The position numbers and the translations under genes are program-made. Below, piece after piece: positions 28,936 through 37,181 of a stretch of 64,000 nucleotides of DNA (the stretch's first letter is position 1; the number at the start of each line of letters is the position of its first letter). This DNA comes from an uncultured Pelagibacteraceae bacterium (GTDB taxonomy: Bacteria; Pseudomonadota; Alphaproteobacteria; Pelagibacterales; Pelagibacteraceae), in the NCBI GenBank assembly GCA_902569245.1, contig CACFTO010000002.1:62001-126000 (forward strand). Reading direction: 5' to 3'. Below the pieces are notes generated by a model. It was not told the origin of the DNA and did not search any database. It saw nothing but the letters and a program-made list of their open reading frames with translations.

Positions 28936-30009
28936 ATGCGTAAAATTCTAATATTAATATTAATGTCGTTATTCTCGTTTGTATCCATTGGAAATGCAGA
29001 TGTGAATTTCGCAGGCAAAACAGTTACATGGGTTGTGCCATTTAAAGAAGGTGGTGGTACGAGTAGATTTGCAAGATTTATTCAACCTTTCTTAAAAAAA
29101 TATTTACCTGGAAATCCTGATGTCCAAATCATGCACATACCAGGAGGTGGAGCTATTAAAGGTTCAAATTATTTTGAAAAAAATGCTAAAGCAGATGGAA
29201 CTTTTATTTTCGGATGTTCAACTTCAGTAATAGTAAACGTTGCTACTGGAAATCCACTTGTTAAATATAATCTTAGTGAATACCGACCAGTAGTTTTGCT
29301 ACCGCAAAATACTCATTGGTTCACACGTTCAGATTTAGCTGAGCCTCACGATCTATCAAAAATTAAAGAAAGAAAATTGGTTCTATATGCATTGAAAACT
29401 CCTGCATCTGCAGATTTATTTCACATATGGATTTATGAGAAACTTGGTATCAAAGGAGCTAAACCTATACCTGGTCTTTCATCTTCAGGAGGTTATCAAG
29501 CATTCTTAAGAGGTGAAATTCATCTAAGTTCACATGGTGCAGCAAATTATGTGAAAAAAGTTAAGCCTGAAATAGAAAAAGGGAAAGTTGTAGATTTAAT
29601 GACATTAGGAATTATTGGAGCTGACGGTTCAGTTTCTAGAAATCCTTTGGCACCAAATGCACCTACATTTCCTGAAATGTATGAGAAGGTGAATGGTAAA
29701 AAACTTGAGGGTGATGACCTAGAAGCATACTATGCAATAGGTGCTGCATGGTCTCAAGCATCTAAAGCAATGATGCTTCCAGCAGATGCATCCGATGAAA
29801 TAGTAAAAGCATACAGAGATGCAGCTATTAAAATGACAAATGACCCAGAGTTTAAAGCTAAAGCTGTAAAAGCTCTTGGACCATTTCCTTTAATCATAGG
29901 AGAAGAAGCTGGTGAAATTATTAAAAAGGCTGCAGTATTTTCTGATACTACTAAAAAACAATTAAATGCAGCTTTAAAGAAACATAAATTCACATATAGA
30001 GTTCAATAG
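28936..30009 (+). CDS. TctC-family TTT transporter substrate-binding protein
   Basis: The 357-residue periplasmic protein has a clear signal peptide (MRKILILILMSLFSFVSIGN, cleavage near ADV). The mature part has the Bug/TctC pattern: KTVTWVVPFKEGGGTSRFAR near residue 33, where the glycine-rich loop grips a carboxylate, and IPGGGAIKG near 68. TTT systems import carboxylates such as tricarboxylates, terephthalate or glutamate. The ligand cannot be read from the sequence. A terminator hairpin separates it from the membrane subunit gene. Confidence 0.85.
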   Translation: MRKILILILMSLFSFVSIGNADVNFAGKTVTWVVPFKEGGGTSRFARFIQPFLKKYLPGNPDVQIMHIPGGGAIKGSNYFEKNAKADGTFIFGCSTSVIVNVATGNPLVKYNLSEYRPVVLLPQNTHWFTRSDLAEPHDLSKIKERKLVLYALKTPASADLFHIWIYEKLGIKGAKPIPGLSSSGGYQAFLRGEIHLSSHGAANYVKKVKPEIEKGKVVDLMTLGIIGADGSVSRNPLAPNAPTFPEMYEKVNGKKLEGDDLEAYYAIGAAWSQASKAMMLPADASDEIVKAYRDAAIKMTNDPEFKAKAVKALGPFPLIIGEEAGEIIKKAAVFSDTTKKQLNAALKKHKFTYRVQ

Positions 30010-30025
30010 AACAAATAAAAAAAGT

Positions 30026-30055
30026 GCTGCTAGCTTATAGCTAGCAGCTTTTTTT
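30026..30055 (+). terminator. Intrinsic terminator/attenuator abutting the TctA start codon
   Basis: GCTGCTAGC (30026-30034), loop TTATA, then GCTAGCAGC (30040-30048) form a perfect 9-bp stem followed by seven T residues (30049-30055). The next three bases are the ATG of the TctA gene. It probably lets most transcripts end after the binding-protein gene and covers the place where a Shine-Dalgarno sequence would be. Confidence 0.85.
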
Positions 30056-32041
30056 ATGGAACAATTATTAGCTGCACTTTTTCAACTTTTTGAACCTACT
30101 CATTTAGCATTTCTATTTGCAGGCACATTACTTGGTTTAATTGTTGGTATCCTTCCAGGTATGGGTGGAACATCAGGTTTAGCCCTTGTTTTACCTTTTG
30201 TTTTTACAATGGAACCATCACATGCTCTTGCTATGATGATTGGAGTTCTTGCACCTACGACAACTTCAGATACTTTTCCTGCCGTGCTTATGGGGGTACC
30301 TGGTACTGCAGGATCGCAAGCAACAGTGATGGATGGTTTTCCACTTTCTAAAAAAGGTATGGCAGCAAGAGCTTTGAGCGCTGCCTTTAGTGCTTCATTG
30401 CTTGGGGGTATCTTTGGCGCATTTATATTATCAATATCTATTTATTACGCCATTCCAATAATTATGGCTTTTGGATTTGGGGAACAGTTCCTATTAGTTG
30501 TGCTTGCTTTATTAATGGTTGGAGCTCTTACAGGTGACAATTTATTTAAAGGTATTGCTTCTTGTTTTTTAGGATTAATTATTGGTTCAATTGGAACAGC
30601 CCCAATTACAGGAGATCCAAGATACACATTTAATACATTGTATCTTTTAGAAGGTGTTCCTCTTGTTGTTGTTGGACTAGGATTGTTTGCAATTCCAGAA
30701 ATAGTTGGCCTACTTGATGCCAAAGGCTCAATTGCAAAATCACTGAATACAAAAAAAGGGTGGTTCACAGGTTTAAAAGATGTAGTAAAAAATTGGTTTT
30801 TAGTTTTAAGATGTTCTACTCTTGGCTGTCTAGTTGGAGCTTTACCAGGCTTAGGAGGAACAGTAGTTGATTGGATTGCGTATAGTCACTTAAAACAAAC
30901 CACAAAAGATACTTCTCAATTTGGTAAAGGAGATATCAGAGGAGTTATAGCACCTGAGTCTGCAAATAATGCAAAAGAGGGTGGAGCGTTAATTCCAACA
31001 TTGATTTTTGGAATACCTGGTTCTGGTAATAAGGTTTTATTACTTGGAGGTTTTGTTCTAATTGGAATTGAACCTGGTTTAGATATGGTAACGACAAACT
31101 TAGATCTTACCTATTTAATGATTTGGTCATTAGCTATTGCAAATATTTTAGGTGCTGGGATTTGTATGGGCTTTTCATCTCAAATTTCGAAATTCACTTT
31201 AGTTCCATATTACATACTTGCACCTGTGATGGTTTGTTTAATATTTTTTGCAACATTTAATATTAATAGGGACTGGTATGATTTTATTGGATTGTTATCA
31301 TTTGGTATACTTGGTATTACATTTAAAAACTTTGGTTGGTCTAGACCGGCACTTTTAATAGGGTTCTTTTTATCAAGCAAAGTTGAACTTCTAAGCTATC
31401 AAACTCAAGCAGTATATGGTTTAAGTTTTTTATCACGTCCAGTTTCAATAATTCTTATAATTTTATGTCTTGCTACTATCGTTCTTTTGACAAAGCAAAA
31501 GTTTGATAACAATTATAGATCTGATCTAATTAAAGGTAAGCTTACCCAAATATATTATATATTCATATTGCTCTGCCTACCTTTATCAATGATTTGGTTT
31601 ACTAGTAGTTTAGATTATCGTGCTAACTTGTTTCCAATAAGTCTAAGTGTAATAGCTTTATCACTCTTAGTTTTTATACTTATTATCAAAATCGCAGACT
31701 TAAAAAATTGGCCATTTTTAAATAATACTTTGATGAAGTTTGCTCGTTCAAATATTTTTGAAATTAGTGGTAACTTTAATAACCAGCTTTTTTATTATCT
31801 AAGTTTTATTGGTTTCCTATTAATGAATTTTATATTTGGTTTTCCAATTGCTGCAGCACTTTTTATCAACATATTTATATTATTTCATAATAGGAAAGCT
31901 TATGTCTCATCAATTTGTATTTCTGCTGTATTGATGGTAATACTCTGGTCGTTGTCATCCCTGCTAACTTTACAGTTTCCAAATGGACTGATAGGATTAA
32001 TAATTGATTTGCCTTGGTGGCTCGGCGGACAAATGAATTAA
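30056..32041 (+). CDS. TctA-TctB fusion, TTT transporter membrane subunit
   Basis: The 661-residue protein is very hydrophobic. Residues 1-480 match TctA: LGLIVGILPGMGGTSGLALV near residue 21 and a second VGALPGLGGTVVDW near 258 are the twin glycine-rich TctA repeats, and PESANNAKEGGALIPTL near 303 is another family signature. Residues from about 500 on form four or five more helices resembling the small TctB subunit, so both membrane components appear fused. No separate TctB gene is visible. With TctC it would form a sodium- or proton-driven carboxylate importer. Confidence 0.85.
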   Translation: MEQLLAALFQLFEPTHLAFLFAGTLLGLIVGILPGMGGTSGLALVLPFVFTMEPSHALAMMIGVLAPTTTSDTFPAVLMGVPGTAGSQATVMDGFPLSKKGMAARALSAAFSASLLGGIFGAFILSISIYYAIPIIMAFGFGEQFLLVVLALLMVGALTGDNLFKGIASCFLGLIIGSIGTAPITGDPRYTFNTLYLLEGVPLVVVGLGLFAIPEIVGLLDAKGSIAKSLNTKKGWFTGLKDVVKNWFLVLRCSTLGCLVGALPGLGGTVVDWIAYSHLKQTTKDTSQFGKGDIRGVIAPESANNAKEGGALIPTLIFGIPGSGNKVLLLGGFVLIGIEPGLDMVTTNLDLTYLMIWSLAIANILGAGICMGFSSQISKFTLVPYYILAPVMVCLIFFATFNINRDWYDFIGLLSFGILGITFKNFGWSRPALLIGFFLSSKVELLSYQTQAVYGLSFLSRPVSIILIILCLATIVLLTKQKFDNNYRSDLIKGKLTQIYYIFILLCLPLSMIWFTSSLDYRANLFPISLSVIALSLLVFILIIKIADLKNWPFLNNTLMKFARSNIFEISGNFNNQLFYYLSFIGFLLMNFIFGFPIAAALFINIFILFHNRKAYVSSICISAVLMVILWSLSSLLTLQFPNGLIGLIIDLPWWLGGQMN

Positions 32042-32057
32042 ATAAATAGAATTTATA

Positions 32058-32852
32058 ATGACTGATTTAACATTTCCTAAATTAACTTTCATAAAAAGAA
32101 AGGAAAAACCTCGTGAGACGGGTATAAATTATGTAAGAGCACCTGTGATGGTGGGAAATTGTATTGATGATTACCTAGAGGCATATGCAAACCTTGTTGA
32201 TATCTTTAAGATTTCTGGGAAACAAGGTGCAATGATGAGCAAAAAATCTCTTTTAAGATTTATTGAAACTTGCAAAAAATATAGTGTTCAAGTTGCATTA
32301 GGAAACCCAATTATGGACGTTGCATTGTCTGGCGGGAAAGAAGTGGTAGATGATTATCTAGATACGGTTGTCAATCTTGGTATTGATATAATTGAAATTT
32401 CAAGAATAGCTCGTTCTTTAGATGATGATGAGATGTGTAGACTGATCGAAAATGCAACAAGCAAAGGGATAAAAGTTATTAATGAGGTTGGTGTTGCGTT
32501 TGCACATTCCAAGGTTATCGAGGAAGAAATATTTGTAGAACGAATTAAAATGCAATCTAAAAAATTTATTGAGGCTGGATCTTGGAAAATATTACTAGAA
32601 TCAGAAGGTTTGACAGAAAACCTTCATAAGAAAGATTATAGATGGAATGTAATTGATAAAATCATTAGTCCACTTGAATTGAATCAGTTTATGGTTGAAG
32701 CTGATGATCAGGATGTATTATCAAAATATATCGATATCTATGGTCCTGGTATAAATATGATGGTTGATCATAGTAGAGTTCTCAAAATGGAAGATGCTCG
32801 AATAGGGTATGGACCATCTCAATCCCTGTGGGGTAAAGTAGTAAAATATTAG
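32058..32852 (+). CDS. ComA-like (phosphosulfolactate synthase family) protein 2
   Basis: The 264-residue protein shares the ComA-type barrel layout with the product of 27921-28808: KPRETGINYVRAPVMVG near residue 15, DIFKISGKQGAMM near 47, and LGIDIIEISRIARSLDD near 108. It starts 16 bases after TctA-TctB on the same strand and is therefore probably coexpressed with uptake. Two diverged ComA-like proteins around one transporter suggest they act on the imported compound. The substrate is unknown; a C3 sulfonate is only one possibility. Confidence 0.6.
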   Translation: MTDLTFPKLTFIKRKEKPRETGINYVRAPVMVGNCIDDYLEAYANLVDIFKISGKQGAMMSKKSLLRFIETCKKYSVQVALGNPIMDVALSGGKEVVDDYLDTVVNLGIDIIEISRIARSLDDDEMCRLIENATSKGIKVINEVGVAFAHSKVIEEEIFVERIKMQSKKFIEAGSWKILLESEGLTENLHKKDYRWNVIDKIISPLELNQFMVEADDQDVLSKYIDIYGPGINMMVDHSRVLKMEDARIGYGPSQSLWGKVVKY

Positions 32853-32926
32853 ATTAAATTAGTATAATTTTTTAAAAAAGTTAGCCACCAGTTAGACAAC
32901 GATAATTCTTGAACACTCAAAAGAAG

Positions 32927-32954
32927 TTGTGTTAAAACAAAAGACAGATATAAC
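32927..32954 (+). promoter_or_regulatory. Native tRNA-Leu promoter, now upstream of the integrase
   Basis: TTGTGT (32927-32932) and TATAAC (32949-32954) are 16 bases apart, 17 bases before the truncated tRNA-Leu copy. It probably drove the intact tRNA before integration. Now the same start would transcribe the tRNA 5' half and continue into the integrase gene. Confidence 0.5.
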
Positions 32955-32970
32955 AATGCGAAATCTAAGA

Positions 32971-33009
32971 GCCCTCGTGGTGAAATTGGTAGACACAAAG
33001 GACTTAAAA
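32971..33009 (+). pseudogene. Truncated tRNA-Leu (5' half), left attachment site attL
   Basis: These 39 bases are identical to positions 41777-41815, the 5' half of the intact tRNA-Leu(UAA): acceptor 5' strand, D arm, and anticodon stem and loop up to TTAAAA. The match ends exactly in the anticodon loop, where the element begins. Just beyond it, CGAGGG (33012-33017) can pair with the tRNA's own CCCTCG, so an acceptor-like stem could reform. Confidence 0.9.
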
Positions 33010-33055
33010 GCCGAGGGATTCACAGACGAGTCAGTCCGTGGTAGTCTAACGTAGT

Positions 33056-33064
33056 TTAGATTAG
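33056..33064 (+). repeat. TTAGATTAG repeat, left-end copy
   Basis: The 9-mer TTAGATTAG lies in the leader between attL and the integrase ATG. It recurs as two tandem copies at 40898-40915 and as an inverted copy at 41414-41422, always in non-coding DNA of the element. Confidence 0.45.
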
Positions 33065-33111
33065 AACACATTCCGTTGATTGTTGTTTTGATTTGAATAG
33101 AAGTTAGACAG

Positions 33112-34767
33112 ATGAAAGAAAAACAACCAGATCAAAAACTAGACACACAACCAGCACAACCTGGGAAAGCTCAAACCAGCACACCAAAACTAAAGCTCAA
33201 ATTTACTGATTATGCCATTGAAAGATTTGTAGGTAATTTCATTTATGTTGATGATGAAGGCAATACAAAAACTCGTGACAGAGTGACAATCAAGTTTGAT
33301 GTTCAAAAGAATTCTGTATTGAAAGGATTAAAGCTGGTCCAGTTTAATAAGACCAGAAAGAAATATTTCTTTTTGAGATATTGGTTAAATGGAAAATACC
33401 TTCCACTAACTATTGGTGAATATAAACCTGGTATCTATGGAGTAAGAGAATGCGAACAAAAGCTCTATGAATTATCAAAGGACCACCAAGACAGAAAAGG
33501 ATTATGGATCAAAGATCCTAAACAAACTCTCAACGATCAGCGATCAAAGATTACAAAGGCAGTAGTAGAGGAAAGCCAAAAGCTAACCATTAACGAAGTT
33601 ATCATAAGATTATGCAAAGCTAACTTTCCAAAAGCGAAACGTGAAGGACGATTGACGGCAGATAGTATTCAAAAGAAATGCAAAGATCTAATCGGCTGGA
33701 ACTGGAGGACTAGACATCTATTGTATCTAGACGATAGACGAGGTCACGGCCAGGTCCACTTTAAAGCAAACTTTCATAAGAGAACGGCAAAGCCAGAGGA
33801 TTGGGACGACTTGTTTAAGAAATTTCCAGTAGGACACGGCATAATTAAAGACAAGAAATTTAATCCAAACAATGAGAGATCCGTGTTTGATAGTGACTTG
33901 GGTAAATTAGTTATAGATGAATTGAATACTGGAATTGTCAAAAGATACATTGAATACAGAGATAGGTCCTTCGGTAAAAAGAAAAATATGTTAGATACTT
34001 TCAAAACATTATGGGCCTATGCAAAAGACAATAATTTGTTTGGCGATATTATCCCCCAAGATCCTACAAAAGATATTACATTCAAAAGACCAGATGTTAG
34101 TAGGTCGCCTGGATCTATTTACAATGACAGAAGATTTACAGATCAAGAAATAAGATTAATGTTTAACTGGCTAACTACACCAGAGAACTACGAGAGATAT
34201 CCATTCCAGGCAGAGATTATTCTATTGATGTTAATTACTGGAAGAAGAGCAGAAGAAACTATGAAGATTAGAAAGACAATGATTAACTATGATGAAGAAC
34301 TTATAACTCTTCCAGCTAGTATTACAAAAGCTAGAAAAACAGAATACATAGATATAACACCTCCAGTCGCTAAAGTATTAAAACAAATACAATCACACAC
34401 GGACGGCAAACACAAAGCATATAGATTTTTAGATTGGTTATTTCCTACGACTAGGATTAACAAAAAGAAATTACACGAGGATTATTATGTTCGTTCAGAT
34501 CAATGTAGAACAAAAGAGATTAGAGGTTGCTGGAATGCAATGATGAAAGATCTTAATATGGAAGGAGCTCCTAAAATGTTGAGAAAAACATTTAGCTCAA
34601 TAGCGAAGATAGAACTAGGAACAACATCAAAAGCAAGAGCTCTAACTGGGCACGAACAAGACAGCACACTAGATATACACTACGATAAAACAAACAGAGC
34701 AAAAGCAAAAGAATACGCACTCCAGGTCGCTAAACGTTTTAACTTTGATAAGGTTTCAAATGAGTAA
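33112..34767 (+). CDS. int: P4-type tyrosine recombinase (integrase)
   Basis: The 551-residue integrase probably moves the element in and out of tRNA-Leu. The N-terminal part (about 60-122) resembles the P4-integrase arm-binding domain (KKYFFLRYWLNGKYLPLTIG). A SAM-like core-binding domain follows (about 255-320), then the catalytic domain. Catalytic candidates are Arg379 (TGRR), Lys406, Arg491, His514 (LTGHE) and Tyr524. The usual His of the HxxR box is Lys488 (KMLR). It is longer than most P4 integrases because of a 130-residue insert at about 125-255. It lies right beside attL, the usual place for int. Confidence 0.92.
   Translation: MKEKQPDQKLDTQPAQPGKAQTSTPKLKLKFTDYAIERFVGNFIYVDDEGNTKTRDRVTIKFDVQKNSVLKGLKLVQFNKTRKKYFFLRYWLNGKYLPLTIGEYKPGIYGVRECEQKLYELSKDHQDRKGLWIKDPKQTLNDQRSKITKAVVEESQKLTINEVIIRLCKANFPKAKREGRLTADSIQKKCKDLIGWNWRTRHLLYLDDRRGHGQVHFKANFHKRTAKPEDWDDLFKKFPVGHGIIKDKKFNPNNERSVFDSDLGKLVIDELNTGIVKRYIEYRDRSFGKKKNMLDTFKTLWAYAKDNNLFGDIIPQDPTKDITFKRPDVSRSPGSIYNDRRFTDQEIRLMFNWLTTPENYERYPFQAEIILLMLITGRRAEETMKIRKTMINYDEELITLPASITKARKTEYIDITPPVAKVLKQIQSHTDGKHKAYRFLDWLFPTTRINKKKLHEDYYVRSDQCRTKEIRGCWNAMMKDLNMEGAPKMLRKTFSSIAKIELGTTSKARALTGHEQDSTLDIHYDKTNRAKAKEYALQVAKRFNFDKVSNE
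33150..33183 (+). repeat. Two ACCAGCACA repeats, candidate left-arm integrase sites
   Basis: ACCAGCACA occurs at 33150-33158 and 33175-33183, inside the first codons of int. The same 9-mer occurs twice near the right end (41673-41681 and 41684-41692). I noticed no other copy in the element by eye. Confidence 0.55.
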
Positions 34768-34954
34768 GCTCCTTGATCCAAATGTGCCTGGTCCTAATAA
34801 GGCCTTCGGCCAGTATGACCTTTCACCAACTACTGACAGATGTATTAATTGTGAAACACAACAAAAGATTATGGGAACAATAACCATTGGCAAAACCTCT
34901 GGTCCTATTTGTGTTAAATGTTTCAAAGCATATCAAAACAAGTGTGAAACATAA
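34760..34954 (+). CDS. Small zinc-ribbon-like protein
   Basis: The 64-residue protein begins MSKLLDPNVPGP; its ATG overlaps the integrase stop. Four Cys in two pairs (CINC near residue 28 and CVKC near 51) look like a zinc ribbon. Such small proteins often bind DNA or other proteins. Position directly after int could fit an excision or regulatory role, but no family is recognised. Confidence 0.7.
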   Translation: MSKLLDPNVPGPNKAFGQYDLSPTTDRCINCETQQKIMGTITIGKTSGPICVKCFKAYQNKCET

Positions 34955-35102
34955 ATCTTATCCGAAGATCTATTGGTTTGACGGCAAGAGATATTTATTA
35001 ACTTATTTTTATGGCAAGTGGTATTTACGAGAATGCGATAAGAACGGATATCCAATAAGAAATAATAAAAACAATATAATTAAATTCCCAAATAGAATAT
35101 AA
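34944..35102 (+). CDS. Small basic protein of unknown function
   Basis: A GTG at 34944 overlaps the previous stop and opens a 52-residue frame (VKHKSYPKIYWFDGKRYLL at the start) rich in Tyr, Lys and Arg. A longer frame from 34887 lies mostly within the previous gene and is less likely. The repeated aromatic-basic pattern (YWFDGKRYLLTYFYGKWYL) suggests a small beta-sheet nucleic-acid binder, but this is a guess. Confidence 0.5.
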   Translation: MKHKSYPKIYWFDGKRYLLTYFYGKWYLRECDKNGYPIRNNKNNIIKFPNRI

Positions 35103-35112
35103 CTCTAGTCGT

Positions 35113-35442
35113 ATGGGCACTAGAGGTAGACCGAAAGTTTCGGAGTTTGTTGAGCATTGTATTGCATTCAAAGTAATACAATATAGGAAACGTTATAACG
35201 AAACATCTTACAAAGCCTGGTTTAGACTTGTTAAGCATAGAGCATTCAAAGATCTTATGAAGGATCACTACAAAAACACTAGCCACCCAGAGCATTGGGT
35301 CCAAAGATTAACAACATCATTTGAGGCACAGAAAAAATTCTACACAAAGCATATCAAAAAATGGGTGAACAAACGGACTGGGATTGGATCCCTCCAGGAT
35401 TGGTCCTTTAAGTACAAGTTAATCAAGACTTCTAGAAAATAA
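35113..35442 (+). CDS. Unknown basic protein with an RGRP start
   Basis: The 109-residue, very basic protein begins MGTRGRPKVSEF; the RGRP core resembles an AT-hook DNA-binding motif. The rest is helical and rich in Lys and Trp (KHIKKWVNK). I do not recognise a family. The composition suggests DNA binding, and small basic proteins of this size in satellites can be regulators or terminase-like; neither is shown here. Confidence 0.65.
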   Translation: MGTRGRPKVSEFVEHCIAFKVIQYRKRYNETSYKAWFRLVKHRAFKDLMKDHYKNTSHPEHWVQRLTTSFEAQKKFYTKHIKKWVNKRTGIGSLQDWSFKYKLIKTSRK

Positions 35443-35484
35443 AGGTACCAAGAAAAGAATAGGCAAATCTGATTTAAGATCCGA

Positions 35485-35808
35485 ATGGATTTTACAGATT
35501 TTAATTTTGATAAACCCTTTTATCCAGAGAAGGAGCTCTTAAAGATAATACCTATCAAGAGATCTACTTTTTATGCGTGGCAAAGCGAGTGGATAAGTCT
35601 TGGGAATGATCCAGCTTTAATGGGTAAAGTTTTAATTCTGAACAATCCTAAATCAAAAAGACCGATTGTTTATTGGAATGCCAAGAAGTTTTTAGAGTGG
35701 TTATACAAATACAAAGCTAATCAAAACGTTCAATACAATCACCAACAAACAGAAAAGAATATTGCATTGGCAGTAATCAAAGGAGCAAAGAAATATGGTA
35801 ATGAATAG
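35485..35808 (+). CDS. Putative excisionase/AlpA-like helix-turn-helix protein
   Basis: The 107-residue protein has the layout of a winged-helix excisionase or AlpA regulator. LLKIIPIKRSTFYAWQSEW (near residues 19-37) reads as a helix-turn-helix in which IKRSTFY is the recognition helix. A short wing (KVLILNNPKSKRPIVYWNA) and helix KKFLEWLYKYK follow. A directionality role with the integrase is the natural hypothesis. The assignment rests on pattern only. Confidence 0.55.
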   Translation: MDFTDFNFDKPFYPEKELLKIIPIKRSTFYAWQSEWISLGNDPALMGKVLILNNPKSKRPIVYWNAKKFLEWLYKYKANQNVQYNHQQTEKNIALAVIKGAKKYGNE

Positions 35809-36190
35809 TATTGATAAGGCACTCAATCCAGATCCTAAAAGAAAACCAGAGAAGGTAATTAAATTTGCCTCTGACATAGACAAGATTAAGTTTGATGTTG
35901 AGGCTGACATTGTAGACCAACTCAAAGAGGCATTTGAGAATGAGAAAAAACCAGGTCAAAGTTTCAGCGATTGGCTGAACTCTAAAGATAAAGATTATTT
36001 AATTAGACTACAACTCAAAGAAGGTGGCGACGCAGATAAGTCATTCAAACCTGGAGCAACACAAGAATATAAACAAAAGAACTTAATAGATCGTGTTAAT
36101 GAAATAATGCTTTTCAGATCTCAACTAACTCCAAGAGATAACGCAATCATTGATGACCTAATAGACAAAACATTAAACAGAGGGAAATAA
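35795..36190 (+). CDS. Unknown acidic/charged protein
   Basis: The 131-residue protein starts at an ATG with a ribosome-binding site GGAG (35782-35785) inside the previous gene. It is helical and highly charged (ADIVDQLKEAFENEKKPGQS, then FSDWLNSKDKDYL). No family is recognised. It overlaps the excisionase-like gene by 14 bases and shares the base at 36190 with the next gene, so it is part of the coupled run. Confidence 0.65.
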   Translation: MVMNSIDKALNPDPKRKPEKVIKFASDIDKIKFDVEADIVDQLKEAFENEKKPGQSFSDWLNSKDKDYLIRLQLKEGGDADKSFKPGATQEYKQKNLIDRVNEIMLFRSQLTPRDNAIIDDLIDKTLNRGK

Positions 36191-36390
36191 TGAAATTACC
36201 ATTTTATTTTGACAAAGATGAGAAGAGAAAAGATCTAAACATTAAAGGTCTATTTAAACATTGTGATGAATTACTTAATCACCTAACACCAAAAGAGAGA
36301 GATCAATTCAGAAGATACTTAACGAATGAATTCAAGAAGGGCCGAGATCAGCGAAGAGAAGAGATTGGTTTCAGAAATTGGTACAAGTGA
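36190..36390 (+). CDS. Small unknown helical protein
   Basis: The 66-residue charged protein (MKLPFYFDKDEKRKDLNIKG at the start) contains LLNHLTPKERDQFRRYL, an amphipathic helix. It has no recognisable family. Stop and start codons overlap its neighbours on both sides (TAATG and TGATG), which supports real translation. Confidence 0.6.
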   Translation: MKLPFYFDKDEKRKDLNIKGLFKHCDELLNHLTPKERDQFRRYLTNEFKKGRDQRREEIGFRNWYK

Positions 36391-37181
36391 TGAGCTATAC
36401 ATTTAATCCAACTACACACGAATTAATCAAATTACCTGGTGATAAAGAAACACCAGTCAGAAAACCTAACGCAACTCCTCCAGGAACTAAAACTATCCAG
36501 AGATACAATAAGGGAGGCGAAGTAAAAGATATGAATAAGGTTGTTGCTGAAACTCAAAAGAATGCAGAGTTTGATAAAAAATATCCTCCTCTAGTTAAAA
36601 CAAAAGCATTGATTGATGAGGGCCTAGTAGATCAAAAAGATTTACAAGTGACGTTTGATCCAACAACACAACTATTCACTAACAAAGAAAGATCTATTGC
36701 ATTCAGAGATTATAATAGTGCGAGTAAGTTTAATGAAAGTATTGGAGTAGTACGTCAGCCTATCAAACCTCCTAAACCTTTTAACCAATTTGATAAACGA
36801 ACATATCCCTCAAATCAAAGATCAGAAATAGGATTGTGGGATCATCTTGTAGAGGACGCAAAGAAAAATCCAAATGATCCTAATTCAAAAGATACTCGTA
36901 AGATGATTATGAGAGATTACAACAACAAGACAATGAGAAAATATTTGAGTGATAAAGAACTCAAACTTATAGGAAAACACAAATCACAATTACCAAAAGA
37001 AGAAATTAAAATACCAACAATATCTATTGCTCCAATACAGAGCTTAACTCCTACACCAGATCCAGTCACGGAAGAGCTGGGCCGAAGAGTGAGAGAGAAT
37101 GAGTTAGCAAACCAGAGAGAAAAGCTACGACTAGCAAACTCTGGAATAGGAATATTTGATAACAGAAAGAAGTTTATCTAA
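36390..37181 (+). CDS. Unknown protein with phage-like GGEV segment
   Basis: The ATG at 36390 overlaps the previous TGA and gives 263 residues beginning MSYTFNPTTHEL. The protein is polar, Pro-, Lys- and Asn-rich, with low-complexity stretches and the segment RYNKGGEVKDMNK (near residues 39-51), of a kind I associate with uncharacterised marine phage proteins. The C-terminal 60 residues look coiled (GRRVRENELANQREKLRLAN). It could be a virion-internal or packaging-interference protein, but nothing shows this. Confidence 0.6.
   Translation: MSYTFNPTTHELIKLPGDKETPVRKPNATPPGTKTIQRYNKGGEVKDMNKVVAETQKNAEFDKKYPPLVKTKALIDEGLVDQKDLQVTFDPTTQLFTNKERSIAFRDYNSASKFNESIGVVRQPIKPPKPFNQFDKRTYPSNQRSEIGLWDHLVEDAKKNPNDPNSKDTRKMIMRDYNNKTMRKYLSDKELKLIGKHKSQLPKEEIKIPTISIAPIQSLTPTPDPVTEELGRRVRENELANQREKLRLANSGIGIFDNRKKFI

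Noticed and set aside
34887..34943. Longer N-terminus for the gene ending at 35102
   Set aside because: It lies wholly inside the zinc-ribbon gene, whose Cys pairs are convincing. A GTG overlapping that gene's stop is a simpler start.
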